Source: Lepas anatifera (lineage: Eukaryota > Arthropoda > Thecostraca > Lepadidae). From it: 64,000 nt of DNA. The number at the start of each line of letters is the position of its first letter. Position 1 is the stretch's first letter. The DNA lies in the NCBI GenBank assembly GCA_034440635.1, contig JAOTON010002073.1:806001-870000 (forward strand). The letters run 5' to 3'. Shown piece after piece: positions 48,450-61,537 of this stretch. The position numbers were made by a program, and so were the translations under genes. The notes under the pieces are model-generated. The model had not been told where the DNA came from. It made no database searches and saw nothing but the letters and a program-made list of their open reading frames with translations.

Positions 48450-48612
48450 CAGTGGTGGACTAACTGCCTTTCGAGCCACAGGTCCCGGGTTCAACTCTCG
48501 GCATAGCCTCTGAATGATTTTACCTTATCTTAAAATCCCTCTCAACAGGGTGCGAGTTGGCGACGCTGTATAACCCTGGCAGTTGGCGCATCGTTAAACG
48601 CCAACGATTATT
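48450..48612 (+). mobile_element. SINE type 1, tRNA-derived
   Basis: A tRNA-like head with the B box GTCCCGGGTTCAACTCTCGG near 48482-48501 is followed by AGCCTCTGAATG, AAAATCCCTCTCAACAGGGT, GCTGTATAACCCTGGCAGTT and GGCGCATCGTTAAACGCCAA. The A box is degraded. Confidence 0.75.
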
Positions 48613-49270
48613 ACGGTTCTGTCCCATCCCGCTAGTGCATTGGCAAGGTAAGCCGTACCAGTATCCCGATAAGATTCGGCCCGGCCTGGGAGTTGCTGTT
48701 TTGATCTGCAGTGAGAGATGGCATCATCAGGGGCACGCCCCGTCTATGAGGGCCAAGACCTGTTGGTAAACACACGTCGAACTTCTGAAAGGCTGATGGT
48801 GTGCGGTTGTGACTCAAGTCAGGCGGGTTCTGATCAGAGATACCCCCGCGGCTCTTTGGAGACAGACGCTACCTGCCATCAAACGTGCGATATGTTTTGA
48901 AGTTGTCCGTTCGTAGGATCGCCGCGTTTTAGATGATTAGTGTTGATTCAAGCGAGGCCAGCACGATCTAGATTTTTTGGCACTCAGACATAGCAGAATG
49001 TCTACAGGTGCCAGTCTGAAGAATATAAACAGCTTGCGAGACGTGCAAGGCACCGGGGAATTACGCGTTATCCTACTCAGTCGACTCATTTTCATCAGAA
49101 GCACCTATGGGATGTCATACTGTTTTGCAGGCGTTTGTTTTATTTTGATTTTATTGTTTCTTCGGATGCTTCGGCTTCTAAGAGTCGTCTCCGATTACAA
49201 GGCATCTGCAGACATAATCACAGTTTTATGTGGTTGTTTGCATTGGTAGCAGCTTGCATCGACTGACAAT
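48613..49270. other. Unannotated intergenic DNA
   Basis: I see no repeat or gene. Confidence 0.5.
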
Positions 49271-49425
49271 GGTTGTTTAGTTTAACGACACACCAGCTGT
49301 ACGGATTATATGGCATCAACTCGCAGTCTGCTGGCAGGGATTGCGGAGACCACATCGCGCTTGTTCGTGGGGCCCGCCAGGAATTGAACCCGGGACGCTC
49401 GCCTCCAGCGAGTACCGGCACAGAA
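49271..49425 (-). mobile_element. SINE type 1, reverse orientation
   Basis: On the minus strand the head carries CTGGAGGCGAGCGTCCCGGG followed by TTCAATTCCTGGCGGG, a good tRNA T-arm and B box. Then come AATCCCTGCCAGCAGACTGC, GATGCCATATAATCCGTACA and GTGTGTCGTTAAACTAAAC. Its T-arm is the best preserved of the four copies. Confidence 0.75.
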
Positions 49426-50749
49426 CCAAACTCACTTCCCGTGAGTAATCTTTCTCTTCGGACTTCGAGATGATAGAAAGGAGCCGTCATCTTCAGGGGT
49501 CCCCACACTGTAGTAGCTCCTAGGGGAAAATCCGTCCGTGAAAATATGCAGTATTGTCAGAATATTTTTAAAATATTTTTTTTGCATTGTGCTGTGTAAC
49601 AGTTCGTAACGCGTGCGTCAGTTTGTCAGCCGAGCCGAACGCCTGCCCCCGCCTGCGAACGAGGCCGAACGAATGCGTAAGACTACTGGGCCCGGAGGTC
49701 CCTGGCTCGATACCCCGGAATCTTCCCCGGCTCGTGATTCGCTTAGAATGGCTGAGAACAGTTTTTTGATAATGCTAGCGCCAGTCAACATCATGGAATA
49801 GACAAACTACAGAGGCAAACAGGTCAACGCTTTAAATAGTCCACGGAACAAAAGTTCACATTTTAATTTGACCTCACGAAAAAAGAACCATGATCAAATC
49901 GTCCCAATAAATAAATATATAAGTTTCTAGTGACCAAATAGTCCACAAAGTGCAAACATCAATAGCTCAGAAGTCCCCAAGGTCACTTTCGGTCACGAAA
50001 TTACCACTTTCGGCGAAGCTTGGGGAAAGACAACTGTGAGTTCTTGTGCAAACTTTTGTTTCTGAGGATTCGAATAAAACTGCCTTTTATTGAACATATC
50101 ATAACTGGTTTTCTAATTCAGTTTGTAATCTTAAACTTGATTAACTGTTCAAAGAATTTGGAAATTTTCTGACAAATGTTTCAAACTGCATCAAGTGAAT
50201 AACATTAAAAGTATCAACAGTAAAATTGCACATATTGATATCCTCAAACAGAAACAATGATATAGTTTTCGGTTATCTCTGGCTAATCAGCGTCTTACGG
50301 GCTATAGTGTGACCGTATGTGCAGGGAAAAGCGGCCGTTGATTCAGCGTGCCCCACCGTGAGGTGAGGCCCGGGCGGCACGTCGACAGCGTGACGGGACG
50401 CACGCGCACCTGTGCTGTCCTGCTTTGTAACTAGAGTTAGACAAGGAAATTGATACCGGAAACCTGCATGTTGAAGTACAAAATCACCAGAGCTATCTTT
50501 GCATATATTGAAGATGCTCCGAAAGGTGTTTGACAGTCGACAGAATTGTATGCATTTGACTATGGTACAACGGCGGTGTCATCGAGTGGGCTGAGTAGTA
50601 TTCGGGGGAAGATAACACCTGCCGTATGACCTTCGATGTCGGTGCGTCCCTAAAGCCCAACTATGATGATGGGGAAGATAACACCTTTAAAACAAAATAT
50701 TTTTTCAATGCTCTTAGCTAGTCTGCTCCAAATCATTCATGTGTGACTT
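49426..50749. other. Unannotated DNA with a family B-like remnant
   Basis: From about 49820 to 50040 the sequence contains TTTGACCTCACG, CCAAGGTCACTTTCGGTCAC and related AGGTCA-type blocks that resemble family B interiors. The ends are not definable. A possible B-box-like CCTGGCTCGATACCC at 49702-49716 is too isolated to call a SINE. Confidence 0.4.
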
Positions 50750-50928
50750 CCAGCTGACTGGCTTAGTCTTCTTCTAAGCAACCGGTCCAGGGTTCAAGCC
50801 CCTGTATGGCCTCTGAGTATATTGATTGATATGATCCCCCAAAATCCCTCCCAACAGGGTGAGGGCTGGGGGTGCCGTATAACCTTGGCAGCTATTGCGT
50901 CGTCAAACCCCAACAATCATAATAATGC
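50750..50928 (+). mobile_element. SINE type 1, tRNA-derived
   Basis: The B box GTCCAGGGTTCAAGCCCCTG lies at about 50785-50804. Then come GGCCTCTGAGTATATTG, CCAAAATCCCTCCCAACAGG, GCCGTATAACCTTGGCAGCT and GTCGTCAAACCCCAACAATC with an ATAAT tail, all as in the other type 1 copies. Confidence 0.8.
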
Positions 50929-51335
50929 CCCACATACCGGGGAGGGGGGGGCGCTATGTTATCAAGAACGGGAGCAAGTAGATCTGGTGATGCTCCGCGG
51001 TGGCGCAATGAGGCCCACTGTGAATGATGCATACATTCCGAGGCGGAAGAGAAGGTTTCGGGGGACTCCACCACGACACTCAGCAGAGACCCTGCTGCGC
51101 AAAAAGTAAGCGGCATGGCTTATGGCCCCGAAATAGGCCACGGCCTGTTTCCCACACAAGTGGTCCACGCTGGCGATGTGCAGGCGAAAACACATATGAC
51201 CAGCTATTTTCATTAATGCATTTCGAACGCTTGCTTAGAGCTTGCGCGTTTGTTCGGATTTTCACAATGGCCGGTATTTTACTCTGCCTGATCGGGGGGG
51301 GGCATGTTTAATTTCATCAAGTCAGATGCCTTCCT
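50929..51335. other. Unannotated intergenic DNA
   Basis: Short overlapping frames on both strands, none recognisable. Confidence 0.5.
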
Positions 51336-51351
51336 CCGCCACTGCTCTAAG
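51336..51351. repeat. Transposon-terminus-like block
   Basis: CCTCCGCCACTG follows a GGGGGGGG tract at about 51295, similar to the other blocks ending ATCCGCCACTG. Confidence 0.25.
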
Positions 51352-51399
51352 ATCTGCCGTTTCACACCGCGTTCATTTCATTCACTAAAACGAAGGTGC

Positions 51400-51637
51400 A
51401 TGTACTTGATGTATGTCAGTGTTTCCCTCTACTATTTAGGATTTAATTGTTTTACAACATCTTGTTTTTCTTCTAATATTTGAATTATTCGAATGTGGTG
51501 CATGTGCGGTTGTACCTATAAATGTGACTATGTGTTCATTATCTCTTGTAAATATGTATGTATTGTTTCATTAAATGGCCTAAGCTATAAGTGGTATCAT
51601 CCTGATGTGCATATATACTGAATAAATACAAATACAA
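51400..51637 (+). repeat. Possible 3' tail of a non-LTR retrotransposon
   Basis: A T-rich stretch with TGTAAATATGTATGTATTG and a final AATAAATACAAATACAAA resembles the untranslated tails of LINE elements. No reverse transcriptase frame adjoins it. Confidence 0.3.
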
Positions 51638-52477
51638 ATATTAAGGCATGTTGCATACGACAGGTGGTTGGAGGCGAAATCGACACAATTGTATTCGGTC
51701 CCTCACGTTAGGTGTGTCGGACACGCGTGCTGGTTTTCAACACTCCCTGGGTATTCCTCTGGACATTTACTCCTACCTACGGCCTAATCTGGCCCACACT
51801 CGGGTGCGCCTCTCCTCGTGTCTTGCTCCAGTTCGGCCTCAACACGCGGATACTCCAGAATCAGCATTATACAAACACACCACTAACGGGGTCAATATCC
51901 AGCTGGTTAGTGCATTCCGAAATCACATATTCCGGGAATATGTGATAACTTCGATGATTTAAACCAAGGGGCGGCGTCATCATGGAGGCCGCGGGACCAG
52001 GTCCCCATGGCCATCAATCCATGTGGGTCCAGCCCATTACATTTTAGGAGATGCTCCACTTGACCCAAGAGGCCCCTTCGATTTTGGAAGCTTGTATTAA
52101 CCTCAGGATTCTAAACTAAAAATGTATTAACAACAAGTTCCTAAGACTAGAGATTTGACGTTAGAACCTCCTGGCCTGGTATATGGAGCGGCCCTGGACA
52201 GGTTCAGGAGGCTCTATCCCCCGATATTAGCGACAGAAGGGCCCCCTCTGACGTCAATCACACGTACTTGATGTATATTAGGCTACTGGTATACGTGGGC
52301 GGCCCCTTGACTGACAAAGGATGCCCGCTAAACGGTACAGAAAGCTTTCTTGTGAGCCACAAGGGGTAATATTTACACGATGTCCAGGTTAAGCCTATAT
52401 ACAGGTCAAATTTGCCTCCTAATAATAAAAAGGTCCAGTGATGTCCGTGGAACGAGGATGACCGACTTATTGAAATG
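51638..52477. other. Unannotated intergenic DNA with one short palindrome
   Basis: A near-perfect palindrome lies at 51922-51946, with arms ATCACATATTCC and GGAATATGTGAT around a single G. No gene is seen. Confidence 0.5.
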
Positions 52478-52616
52478 CTACACACACTTCCACACTATTG
52501 AGGTGGCTTTTAAAGAGTTGCCGTGATGAGTATGGAGTGATTAAAAGTATGGAAGGAGACGGTAAGGATTAGGAAAGGTGGGGATAAATAAGTTGGGATT
52601 CTAGGGACCCCCTCTT
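52478..52616. repeat. Dispersed repeat F, copy 2
   Basis: It aligns with 32386-32518 over its length, as described there. Just upstream, GGCGGCCCCTTGACTGACAA at about 52290-52318 resembles GGAGGGCCCCTAACAGATAA at about 53048-53068, which suggests a second pair of related short repeats. Confidence 0.65.
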
Positions 52617-55600
52617 ACGACCATTGGTGACCAAAAGAGCACTTATAGTGATACTTATAGGAGGCGCCCGGCGTCACCGATACGTGACTCACTAATGTTT
52701 CAGGCCACTTACATGTAAAGGAAGTCCTTTGGAGGTCCTCGCAAATGGTTGACTGTTCATTGCTTAACACATAGGAGAGTTCCTACATGTTAACCCAAGA
52801 ACAGCCTCGCATTAATTAGGTCCAATAATATGAAATATTTCTGACGCTCGCAAATTGTAGATGCTTTTCTCTGGTCAACCGATAGGAGCTAACCTAATTA
52901 CCTAATGTTTTATGGTTGGACTACTCCAACAGGTCAAGGAGACCCGTCCGAAGAATTAAGCGGCAGGCGGGCCCTAACATTGGCAGAGAAGGTTTCCAGC
53001 GTCATTGATAACACCCGTGTTTATATTCAAGACCCTGACATGCATGGGAGGGCCCCTAACAGATAAAGGGCCCCCTAAATATAAGAGGATGCTGTTAGAC
53101 CGGCAGCAAGAGATAAGCTTTCCTACATTTCAACGTTCGGTCACTGAACAGGGTAATGGGCCCCTTCCAACAAAATTGCTGGTAGGCCCCTGTAATGGCA
53201 CATCAAGGGAGACTAACTGCGTAGAAGAGGAGGATGTTGGGCGGCACGGAAAGTCTGATTGCAATTGTACGTACAGAAAATTGAATATCTAGCCCACCAT
53301 AGTATTGATCGCCTCTCCAAAAAACTTCGAGGACCTTCTAAGGACCAGGAAAAGGGACTCTGGCCCCATGGAAAGAAACTTGTGGCTTACGCCCCTACTT
53401 GAACCTATGCATAGTTTGGAAGCACGACTTCTGAGAGTCTATATACCTCTGTGGAAAACGCGAATAGGTTTGGTGATTCTTCTCACTTTAAAGATTCTGC
53501 TGAATGGCAACGCTGATATAATTTAGTCGGGAGCAATACAAATGTGACTTTCTGACCGTTGCACGAAAATATGGTCCAGAAAAACGAGTAATTTCCGATT
53601 TGGCATCCTCCTGAGTTTTCTCATTGCACCATGTACGGACTAGCCGTCAGTTAGGGTCATAATCGTGTATATTTCTATAGTTCCAATTCGACACAGGCGC
53701 CTTCCATAAAATGCATCTGTTGGAATCGAGCACACTATCACGCAATTATACGAAACAACAACAGATATAAATCAATCGCATGTCATTGCACCAGCATGAA
53801 AACCTTCCTTTTTTGCTTTCCGCCAGAATTCGATGCATTCTTACAGCATTTGCCAACAACGCCCTCCACTGTACATCAGCCAGTCGAATCAACCTACCAC
53901 GTAACCCGATATCCGAGTGAATTCCTGGCCAGGTATTCCACCGTCGCGTCGGTGGCGGGTGTGGGTGTTGGGGGCCCGACAGTGACGGGGGGCACTCAGT
54001 GTAGCATGCAAGCTCGGTGGCCGGCGGCGTCACCCACTGCGCAGTAGAGTGCGGGGTTCCGGTGGAGCGGGTGACCTATCCAAACGTGGCGCCACGCCGC
54101 GACGCCGTCCAACCCAGCGGCCAGCCAGCGCCGCGGCCCCCTGTTCGCGTGGGTGCTCGCCTCATCCATGCAATAAACAAACCCCAAGCGGAGCGACAGT
54201 AGGCTGTGTTGACCTGCTTCTATCTGCTTATGTAAACGGACTACCTTGAGGGGTCCCCGCGGTGTCCGCGGCGTCATGCTGTCGATACATCTGGAGGTCA
54301 AAGGATCGAGCATGACGCCAGCGTGCAGGACACAAACTGCTCCTCAAGTGGTTTCCAGCAGCTTCTGAGAGCTCGTGACCGCAGTGATTGAAACATGGCT
54401 TGCCTCTAGTCGGTAAACGTTTAGTGAGGGAGTACATTAGGTACGCAGTGAGGTAAGCTCAATATAGGAGACATTTTTAATGGGCTGAAAAATAAGCGAT
54501 GCACAAACCCGTGAAAAAACTATCGTTTTTGTTAGCCCCTGCAGCCAAAATCAACCAAGAAAGTGTGACCATAAGCCTTGAACAAACCGTTGTGAGCCCT
54601 ATTACAGTCATAGAACGGTCACATGACTTCCCACTACCTATCCAATCCCTTCATATAGTCATCTTGACTCTGACGAGGACGCTGGGCAGTTTCCAAAGAT
54701 ACCTCCTGCCGACGAGGCTGGGTTTCTACCTGTTGGGAGAGTCGCTGAGAGATGAGACAGACCAGTTTATTAATGGCTGGTCAGTGTCAGGATCTGTCGA
54801 CGGCAGAACCAGCCCCACCGGCCCCAGCCCCGCCGCTACTGTCCACACTGTTTACCAGGCCCGCCGGCCGTGGCGGCGGGGGTGCGCCGAAACACAGCGG
54901 CGTTGTGACGCGTCACAACAGCGACAGAGCGGTCACGGGGTGCACCGTTGACCGCACCGGTGTTTGCAGCTTTAAAGATAGGCAGGTAAGGATGCCCCTC
55001 TCTGCAGCCTCCCATTGGGTTTTAGAGGGGAGAGCGGGATGAGACGCACACTTTAAATGAAAACGGGCATATGAAGTTTGCTAGGCATATACCAAGTTTG
55101 ACTATGATGCTTGGATATAGTTTAAATCACTGGTATACTCTGTTTATACTATTGTTTTTTATTTAAATTCACATATAACTAATCGTTTCTACTCCTTCAA
55201 AAATTGCAAAAGGGTGTTTAACCCTCATACGTAGCATACATATGTATATGCGGCACATTGTTATGTAAGATGCCGCAAATTACTTATGTCCTGGAAGTGA
55301 AAAGTAGAAGGAACTCTTTGGAACAATTTAGTGCATCCTACTGAATCTATCCATTCTTCTTAGTTTCCAAAGTGTTAGCGGGTATCGAATCAACCCTCCC
55401 CTGGTAGGGTGAGGCCGTAAAATGTTTCCGGTGGGGCTAGTGTTAAGCGCCAAGGCCAGGAGCTTACTGCGTACAACAGAACACTCACGCGAGGACATTC
55501 TCGAAAGTTGTGGGACGGTTTTCTTCTGTCGAAATTTGGGATGCGCTCCCCTCTGGGAGAGTCGTGGTTCCATCACCGGACAGAAAAGTCGCCCCCGTCC

Positions 55601-56459
55601 CTCGGTTCACTGGGTTTGGGTACGATACTGGTATCTAGAGGGGCAACAAGTTTAATAAGCTTCTTTCCCCTACTAGCAAGAGGTATGTTTGTCCCCAAGG
55701 CAACTCACGCTCAATCTCGTCACGGACAAAACATCGATACCAGCTCACATTGGTTGTCAACATCTCAACCTAGCATAGTACCTATCCGAAGTCTGCCAGG
55801 GAACTGTCATACGTTAGGATCTCCTAAATCGTGGCCAAAAATTAAAATTAGTGTTTTTTATAACACAGTGGGAACAAACACTTCCCTCATTGCCTTTAAC
55901 TGTTCTAGCACGATCCATCTTTGGGTCTATTCTCCGTGCTTGCACTCATGGTCCTTTGCCTATCAACCATATTCGATGTGTTATGCACTGAAAATACGCG
56001 ACAATTATGAATTTAACCGACCTCCTCTCGATTATCATGCCAATATTCTTCATTTCGCCCAAATTAGATAAACTTATGAAAATGTTAAAGCAATTATGTG
56101 GAAAAGGTGGGAAAGGTAGCAAGGACTCAAATCGGACGAGTTGTTGGTTCCAGAGGGGAACGTTTCGTGTCACCAAGAGGTTGCAAATTTAATGATACCT
56201 CACTTTCGTGTCTGTAACGACGCTTATGGGCTGTAGGACCAAAAACCTACACTATTGAACAGGCAATGGAGTCCTTGGTTATGCAATTGGTACAAAACGT
56301 ATTTCTATGCTACGGAAGTTCAACACGCGCATTGACAGGGATGGGAGTGTACACCTACCCTCCCCTTGGAGTTTTCGCAGATGGCCTGAAAGGGCGCGAT
56401 GCAACGTCGCTGTACTTGGTATATGTGTTTTTGATCATTTTTTCAGCTTGTGTAAAAAC
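52617..56459. other. Unannotated intergenic DNA with CpG-rich patches
   Basis: CpG-rich stretches lie at about 53940-54170 and 54760-54960. The longest frame in the window (187 codons, 55508-56071) and a 150-codon frame (54499-54951) have no recognisable domain, signal peptide or repeat, so they are not called as genes. Confidence 0.5.
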
Positions 56460-57111
56460 GTTGGGGTGAGGTTATTTCAGGTCAGGTCACTAGTGGAGGT
56501 CAGAAAACTTCAACCGCCCAAAAAGTATAAGACAGCATAGGTAAGAACAGAGTCGGTTTATCGATGTGGAGTTTATTTTACATAATGGACCCCCCCGCGG
56601 ACGGGTACCACAAATTATTTCAGCATATTTTTTATATAGAATAAGGTCAGATACGAGACTTGAATCTCCGTTTGAAATGCATGGCTAGAGTGGCTGAAGC
56701 TAAAAAACTTCTTTAGGACTGGATATCCACGGTTTATTTTGAAGTCATTTGGTTTGTTATCCTTATGGTCTTAATGATATGAGCTTCGACCCACTTTGAA
56801 CTTATCCTGACCCTAGGTCAAGTCCGACCGGCCAGTTAATATGACCTACGAGAGTCACATTAAATATCCCTCGATGCAGCTCGCTGAAATGATTTCAAAG
56901 ATGAACACAAGTTTGCTATAGCATTCCTAAGTCAGATGATGAGACTGAAAAACCTGTATTTCCATTACATTATATTCTATACCTACGTATGGTGACATGT
57001 TTTGGCCTCTGGTGACCTTAGATTTGGCCTGACAAATATATTGCTTTTTTATAGCCTAGGTCAGGCTACCTAACAGGTTTTACCGATTCCAGCTCCCATC
57101 AGTGCTCGTGT
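56460..57111 (-). mobile_element. Family B-type transposon, reverse orientation, diverged
   Basis: It aligns with 20650-21303, starting with GGTCAGGTCACTAGTGG and AAGTATAAGACAGCATA and ending CATCAGTGCTCGTG before TTAA at 57112-57115. Half-sites of AGGTCA type recur through it. It encodes no protein. Confidence 0.65.
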
Positions 57112-57115
57112 TTAA

Positions 57116-60054
57116 CAAAATTGTTTCGATCGAGAAAACAGCCCAAACGTGTTGACCCCACGTTAAAGGCTATATAAAAAGGGGTACTTGTGAAAATCGA
57201 ATCCCTAGCAGCCGGTACCAGCTTGTAGATTACCTTCTATAAATATTACCTTCTATATGTAGTTACCCATGCACTACAATTTCAAGCGTAACTATTCTAT
57301 CCAATTCGAAGCAGATCAAGTTTTTTTTTTCAAAATAAAGGCAGAGTTGAAAATCAGCCTCTAAAATAGACAGTTCAGGCTAATTTTCAACAGAAAATCT
57401 CAGTTCCAAGGGATAAATAATATCACATGAAACACAAGATTTGGTCATCATTCCAAGAAGGCAGTGAGAGGCCCACTTCAATGACAATAACTCAAATGAG
57501 ACATCGGAATGAGAAGCTTGTTAACACCCACTGACCACGCGCCATAGCTTGGTCGCTGAAGCGCCCTTAAACCCCAACACACACCCCACCCATTAACCAC
57601 ACAATGCTGAGAGTGGAAACTTCCGCCTGTTCAGAGGATCTTCCTTTCAAACTGTCATATTTTTACCGGTGACCATAAACCACTTTGCGAAGTGGTGGTG
57701 ACACCTGTAGACAGCAAATGTCACGTGGCAATGTCAAGCCGCCTCCTCCGAGGGAGGCAGTTGAATGGCATAACGATGACTTGCAACATGCAACCGGCAC
57801 GGGACGAGGAACGGGACCACGCGGGTGCATGAGAACACACCATTAAACTCATGCATATGCAGGACAAGTAGACTGTTTTATTTCTATGCAAGGAAATGAC
57901 TATTGGTTGTGCGCTGGTGGTCGTGATGTAAGCTGTTGCAGATTCCAGTTCTGCCGGCTAGTTCGACGTTACACGACCGCAATGGATGGCTCTTTCATAA
58001 CCAAAATAATGAGAGCATACCAGCCAATTCAGAGCTGTTTCCTAAATATTACTCCAGACATTTTAGGTCACGAGGCTTTTGCTCGACCTTCAGTTATTAC
58101 TCACTTTCGACGGTGAGTCAGAAACGTATAATATGTCAATGGGAATACTATCCATGTTCTTCATTATATGATGCATAATATAAAATGATAAAAGTTGCGC
58201 GTGATTTTTGTTTGTTTAATTTACATATATTGGCGTTCATTTCCACACAAAAGAGACAAACCTGTACTCTGCAAGACATGTGTGGCAAAACAATGCATAA
58301 AAGCTCGACCTATACTTATTAGTTTATATGCGGTAGTCTAATTCGAAGATAATCTTAAGCATAGAAATGGTATGGAAGGGATGGAGAACCGTGCCATCCG
58401 CACGACTTAAGCATGAAAAATGGAGCTATCGGCGTGCGCATGGGATATGACTGTTGATGTATGTAGTTTTTATCGCCATCATAATAGTGCCTTTTTAACT
58501 GCCCGTTCTACGGCGGCGTCCCCGGCGTAATTTAGGAGCTCCGCGCCGGGGGCGCCCATGAGTGCGTGGCCTGTCTTTTATTTTTTGTACTGCTTGTATG
58601 TTTTTATGGGGTGCAATATATATACTATGGTTTCAAAAGGGAAGGCATTGAACACAGTGAAAATGAAGTGTCGTCATTTTTATCTTACGCATATGATCAG
58701 AGTTTTGACAAATATAACGCCTGTGTTAAGCATTTCAATGTGGCCAGATCATCTCTTTGCTAAACAAATCATGCATTGGCCACCACACTAACTGAAGAGA
58801 GGCCCATCGGAGACAACAGGTCAGACGTGCTCAGCTGGTGCCTGTTCGGCAGCTGTATGATTACACGGCATTAGGCAAATATGGTGATTTAGGTTTTTGC
58901 ACAACAAAGCGATCTGAGTAAGACACAAATGTGCACCGTCTCTTTATGCAGAGGTGTGAATATAAATATAGTTTGCGGTGTTCGACGGTTACCCCAACCA
59001 AGTGAGAGACGAGGTGAAAATAATATTCTTTGCGTTCTTTTTTCATATCATGCACTACAGATGAAATCGAATATGTCAAAAATGTTGTTAACCCAGACTT
59101 GTAACACGATTTCACCTTTACGGCCGCAGTTGGCAGCTTTTTTCTAGTTTGGGTGTCCCCAGCCGTTCTCGAAAAATATTACCCCTAGCTTCAGGTGGTT
59201 TCAAACGCTATGAACTTAATCCACTTCATGCATTCAATGTATTAAAACAAAACAGCTAAATTTTGAACCTGCCAAACACCCAACACTCCTATATGAAATA
59301 TAATAGAAGTGCTTCCTACCTAATATCCAAATATTTCAAAATGGCTTCCCCGCCTCCTTCTCGATAGTGTAAGATCTCGAGTGACCTATTCGGGTATAGT
59401 GGGAGGTCCTTTTGTTGCGTGCCACCGCAGAAGCTCTAGCCCTCGGCACGAACATCGCCGCTGGAAAACTGCCAAGCAGCCGTTAGTGGAAGTAAACCTT
59501 CCTCGGATGCACCAGATAAGACAGCTTAAAATCGAATAAGAATGCGAGGGATAGCCACTTTGCACGTGTGATTCGGAACTCATGACGTCAGGTGGCGTTG
59601 ATTTCCCTCAGATACCCTGATCCTTCTCTCCGACGGAAATCCTGAGGATCGTCTACAGAAATAGAACTCAAGCATGTATTTCTAATTTGTGCAGGCCCTG
59701 CATTCATTCGATTGCAGCATAACTTCGAGAAATGTCTTCTCGGCAGGTCTACACTCTCACTTGAGATGCAACAAACACCTTGACCTTTTCAGACGAATTT
59801 ACATAATTAGATAAACACTGACAATGCAGGACTTAAATGATGTGCTTCCTTTAATGGTACAAACTGCTAAGCTTTCTTTAGCATGCAAAAAACTCGAAAC
59901 AAGCATACAGTCAGCGTCTGCGACAGGTCCAGGTGCAAATAGGAGGTCGTCCCACTGCAGCGCCGTCCCTTTTGAAAACAGGCCTTCCGTTGCGTAACTC
60001 GAGCGCTGAGTCATGTCCAGATTGCGTCACTGGCGATATAGTGGTGTTCAGATC
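57116..60054. other. Unannotated intergenic DNA
   Basis: Apart from the dispersed repeat at 58505-58630 I see no feature. The frames are short and featureless. Confidence 0.5.
58505..58630 (+). repeat. Dispersed repeat, copy 2 of the 6690 element
   Basis: CCCCGGCGTAATTTAGGAG, GCGCCGGGGGCGCC and a T-rich tail with ATATATACTATGG match the order of blocks at 6690-6840. Confidence 0.4.
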
Positions 60055-60352
60055 TAGTCCCGTCCAGTCTAAAACAGTCCAGTTCTGCTGGGCTGACGGT
60101 GGCAAAAGGGTGCGGCATTATCATCTGTAGGTGTGTCCAGTCCAGTCCAGTCCTGCTGTACGGTCGATGGCAGGAGAGTGCGCCATTACCGTCTGTAGGT
60201 GTGTCCAGTCCAGTCCAGTCCAGTCCAGTCCTGCGGTACGGACGATGGCAGGAGAGTGCGCCATTACCGTCTGTAGGTGTGTTCTGTCCAGTCCAGTCCA
60301 GTCCAGTCCTGCTGAGCTGACGGTGGCAGGAGGGTGCGCCATTACCGTTGCC
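60055..60352. repeat. Minisatellite of about 70-80 bp units containing (GTCCA)n
   Basis: Four units each hold GATGGCAGGAGAGTGCGCCA or a variant, TTACCGTCTGTAGGTGTG and a variable number of GTCCA pentamers, with three to five per unit. Confidence 0.9.
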
Positions 60353-61528
60353 TGGACCGCTCACTTAATGGCGATGCCAATCATGCAGCGGCGGTGCGGC
60401 CCGTGACAGCTCTACTGAGAACAGTCCCACCGCCCCCAGGCCCCCACAGCATAAGCCCGAGTTATGAACGGCTGTCTCCCAGCTAGTATTGGGCGTGGAG
60501 GCTCGGCACAGTGGCGCCGCCCTGCCCAGGTTTGGTATGACTGTGTCGCGGGCCAGGCTGAACCTTGCATTGACAGCTGACCTGTACTGAACAAGTCATC
60601 TGCGAGGCTTTAGGAGGACATGGTTTTCTGCTGATGTCGGACCTTGGTGGTGTGAGGAGGTACAACAGGCCCGAAAACAGTTTATTTTTAGAAATCAGCG
60701 AAAGTCGATGGTTTGGGACAAATGTATTTCCTGTTCGTCCTGGGTCCGCCCCCTCTATTTTGTGTCGGTTAACTGTATTTTTGGGCCTTTCTTTTTCTGC
60801 TGATTATCCGGTTCTCGTAACTACAAAAAAGCGTTGCAAACCACCAAACGCCTTAACCAGGAAGATAATGTACCAAAACGTTAATGTCCTGATGTTCACC
60901 AGAAGTCCACATGTCGGTACAGAAGTGTATCAAATTATAATAATGTCGAAGTTAACTTATCATTGCCAAAATAAATATCTTGAGCCGAACTGCACAGCGA
61001 TGTCTGGCGACCTTTGCATTACCTTATTTCTCCAGTGAGCCTTGGTTTCAACAAAAAATCAGAGGTGCAGAAAGTATACTGGCTGTCACAAACTCAATGC
61101 GACATATGCCTCCTCTGTCACACAAAGCTGGAAATGATAATTTTATACTTGAATACTATTTCCAATATGCTGAATGTCATCTACCTGTCTCTTACTTTTT
61201 GCAACTGACAAGGTTCAAGCACCAAGCCATTACCGCATGAAAGTATTAAACTGTGTTTTCATTTTTAGATCATGTTTATGTTTTGGAAGGAAAATTTCCA
61301 ATTATGGATCATTGTTTTCAGTGCTGGGATCATAACTATTATTGGCAACTCTGACTGCAGTTTCCCCCAATGACATGCATTTCCCTTTTGAAGAAGTTTC
61401 CATTTTTGGAAGGAGTGTTTCCAATTATGGTACATTTCCCATGATTAAATGTGGCAATTATCATGAAAATTATTATTGGAAACTAATCTATAAATGGGAG
61501 CGTACACCTACACACAATTGGGAACCCT
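60353..61528. other. Unannotated intergenic DNA
   Basis: The 134-codon frame at 60634-61038 has no recognisable domain. I see no other feature. Confidence 0.5.
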
Positions 61529-61537
61529 GATCACAGC
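61529..61537. repeat. Target-site duplication, left copy
   Basis: GATCACAGC, identical and in the same orientation to 62461-62469, sits directly against the first base of the inverted repeat. Confidence 0.9.

Noticed and set aside
49371..49425. A tRNA gene with a good T-arm on the minus strand
   Set aside because: Only the T-arm is tRNA-like. The remainder matches the SINE type 1 body.
55508..56071. The longest frame in the window, 187 codons
   Set aside because: No recognisable domain, signal peptide or membrane segment, and no promoter or splice context. A chance frame of this size is plausible in 64 kb read in six phases.
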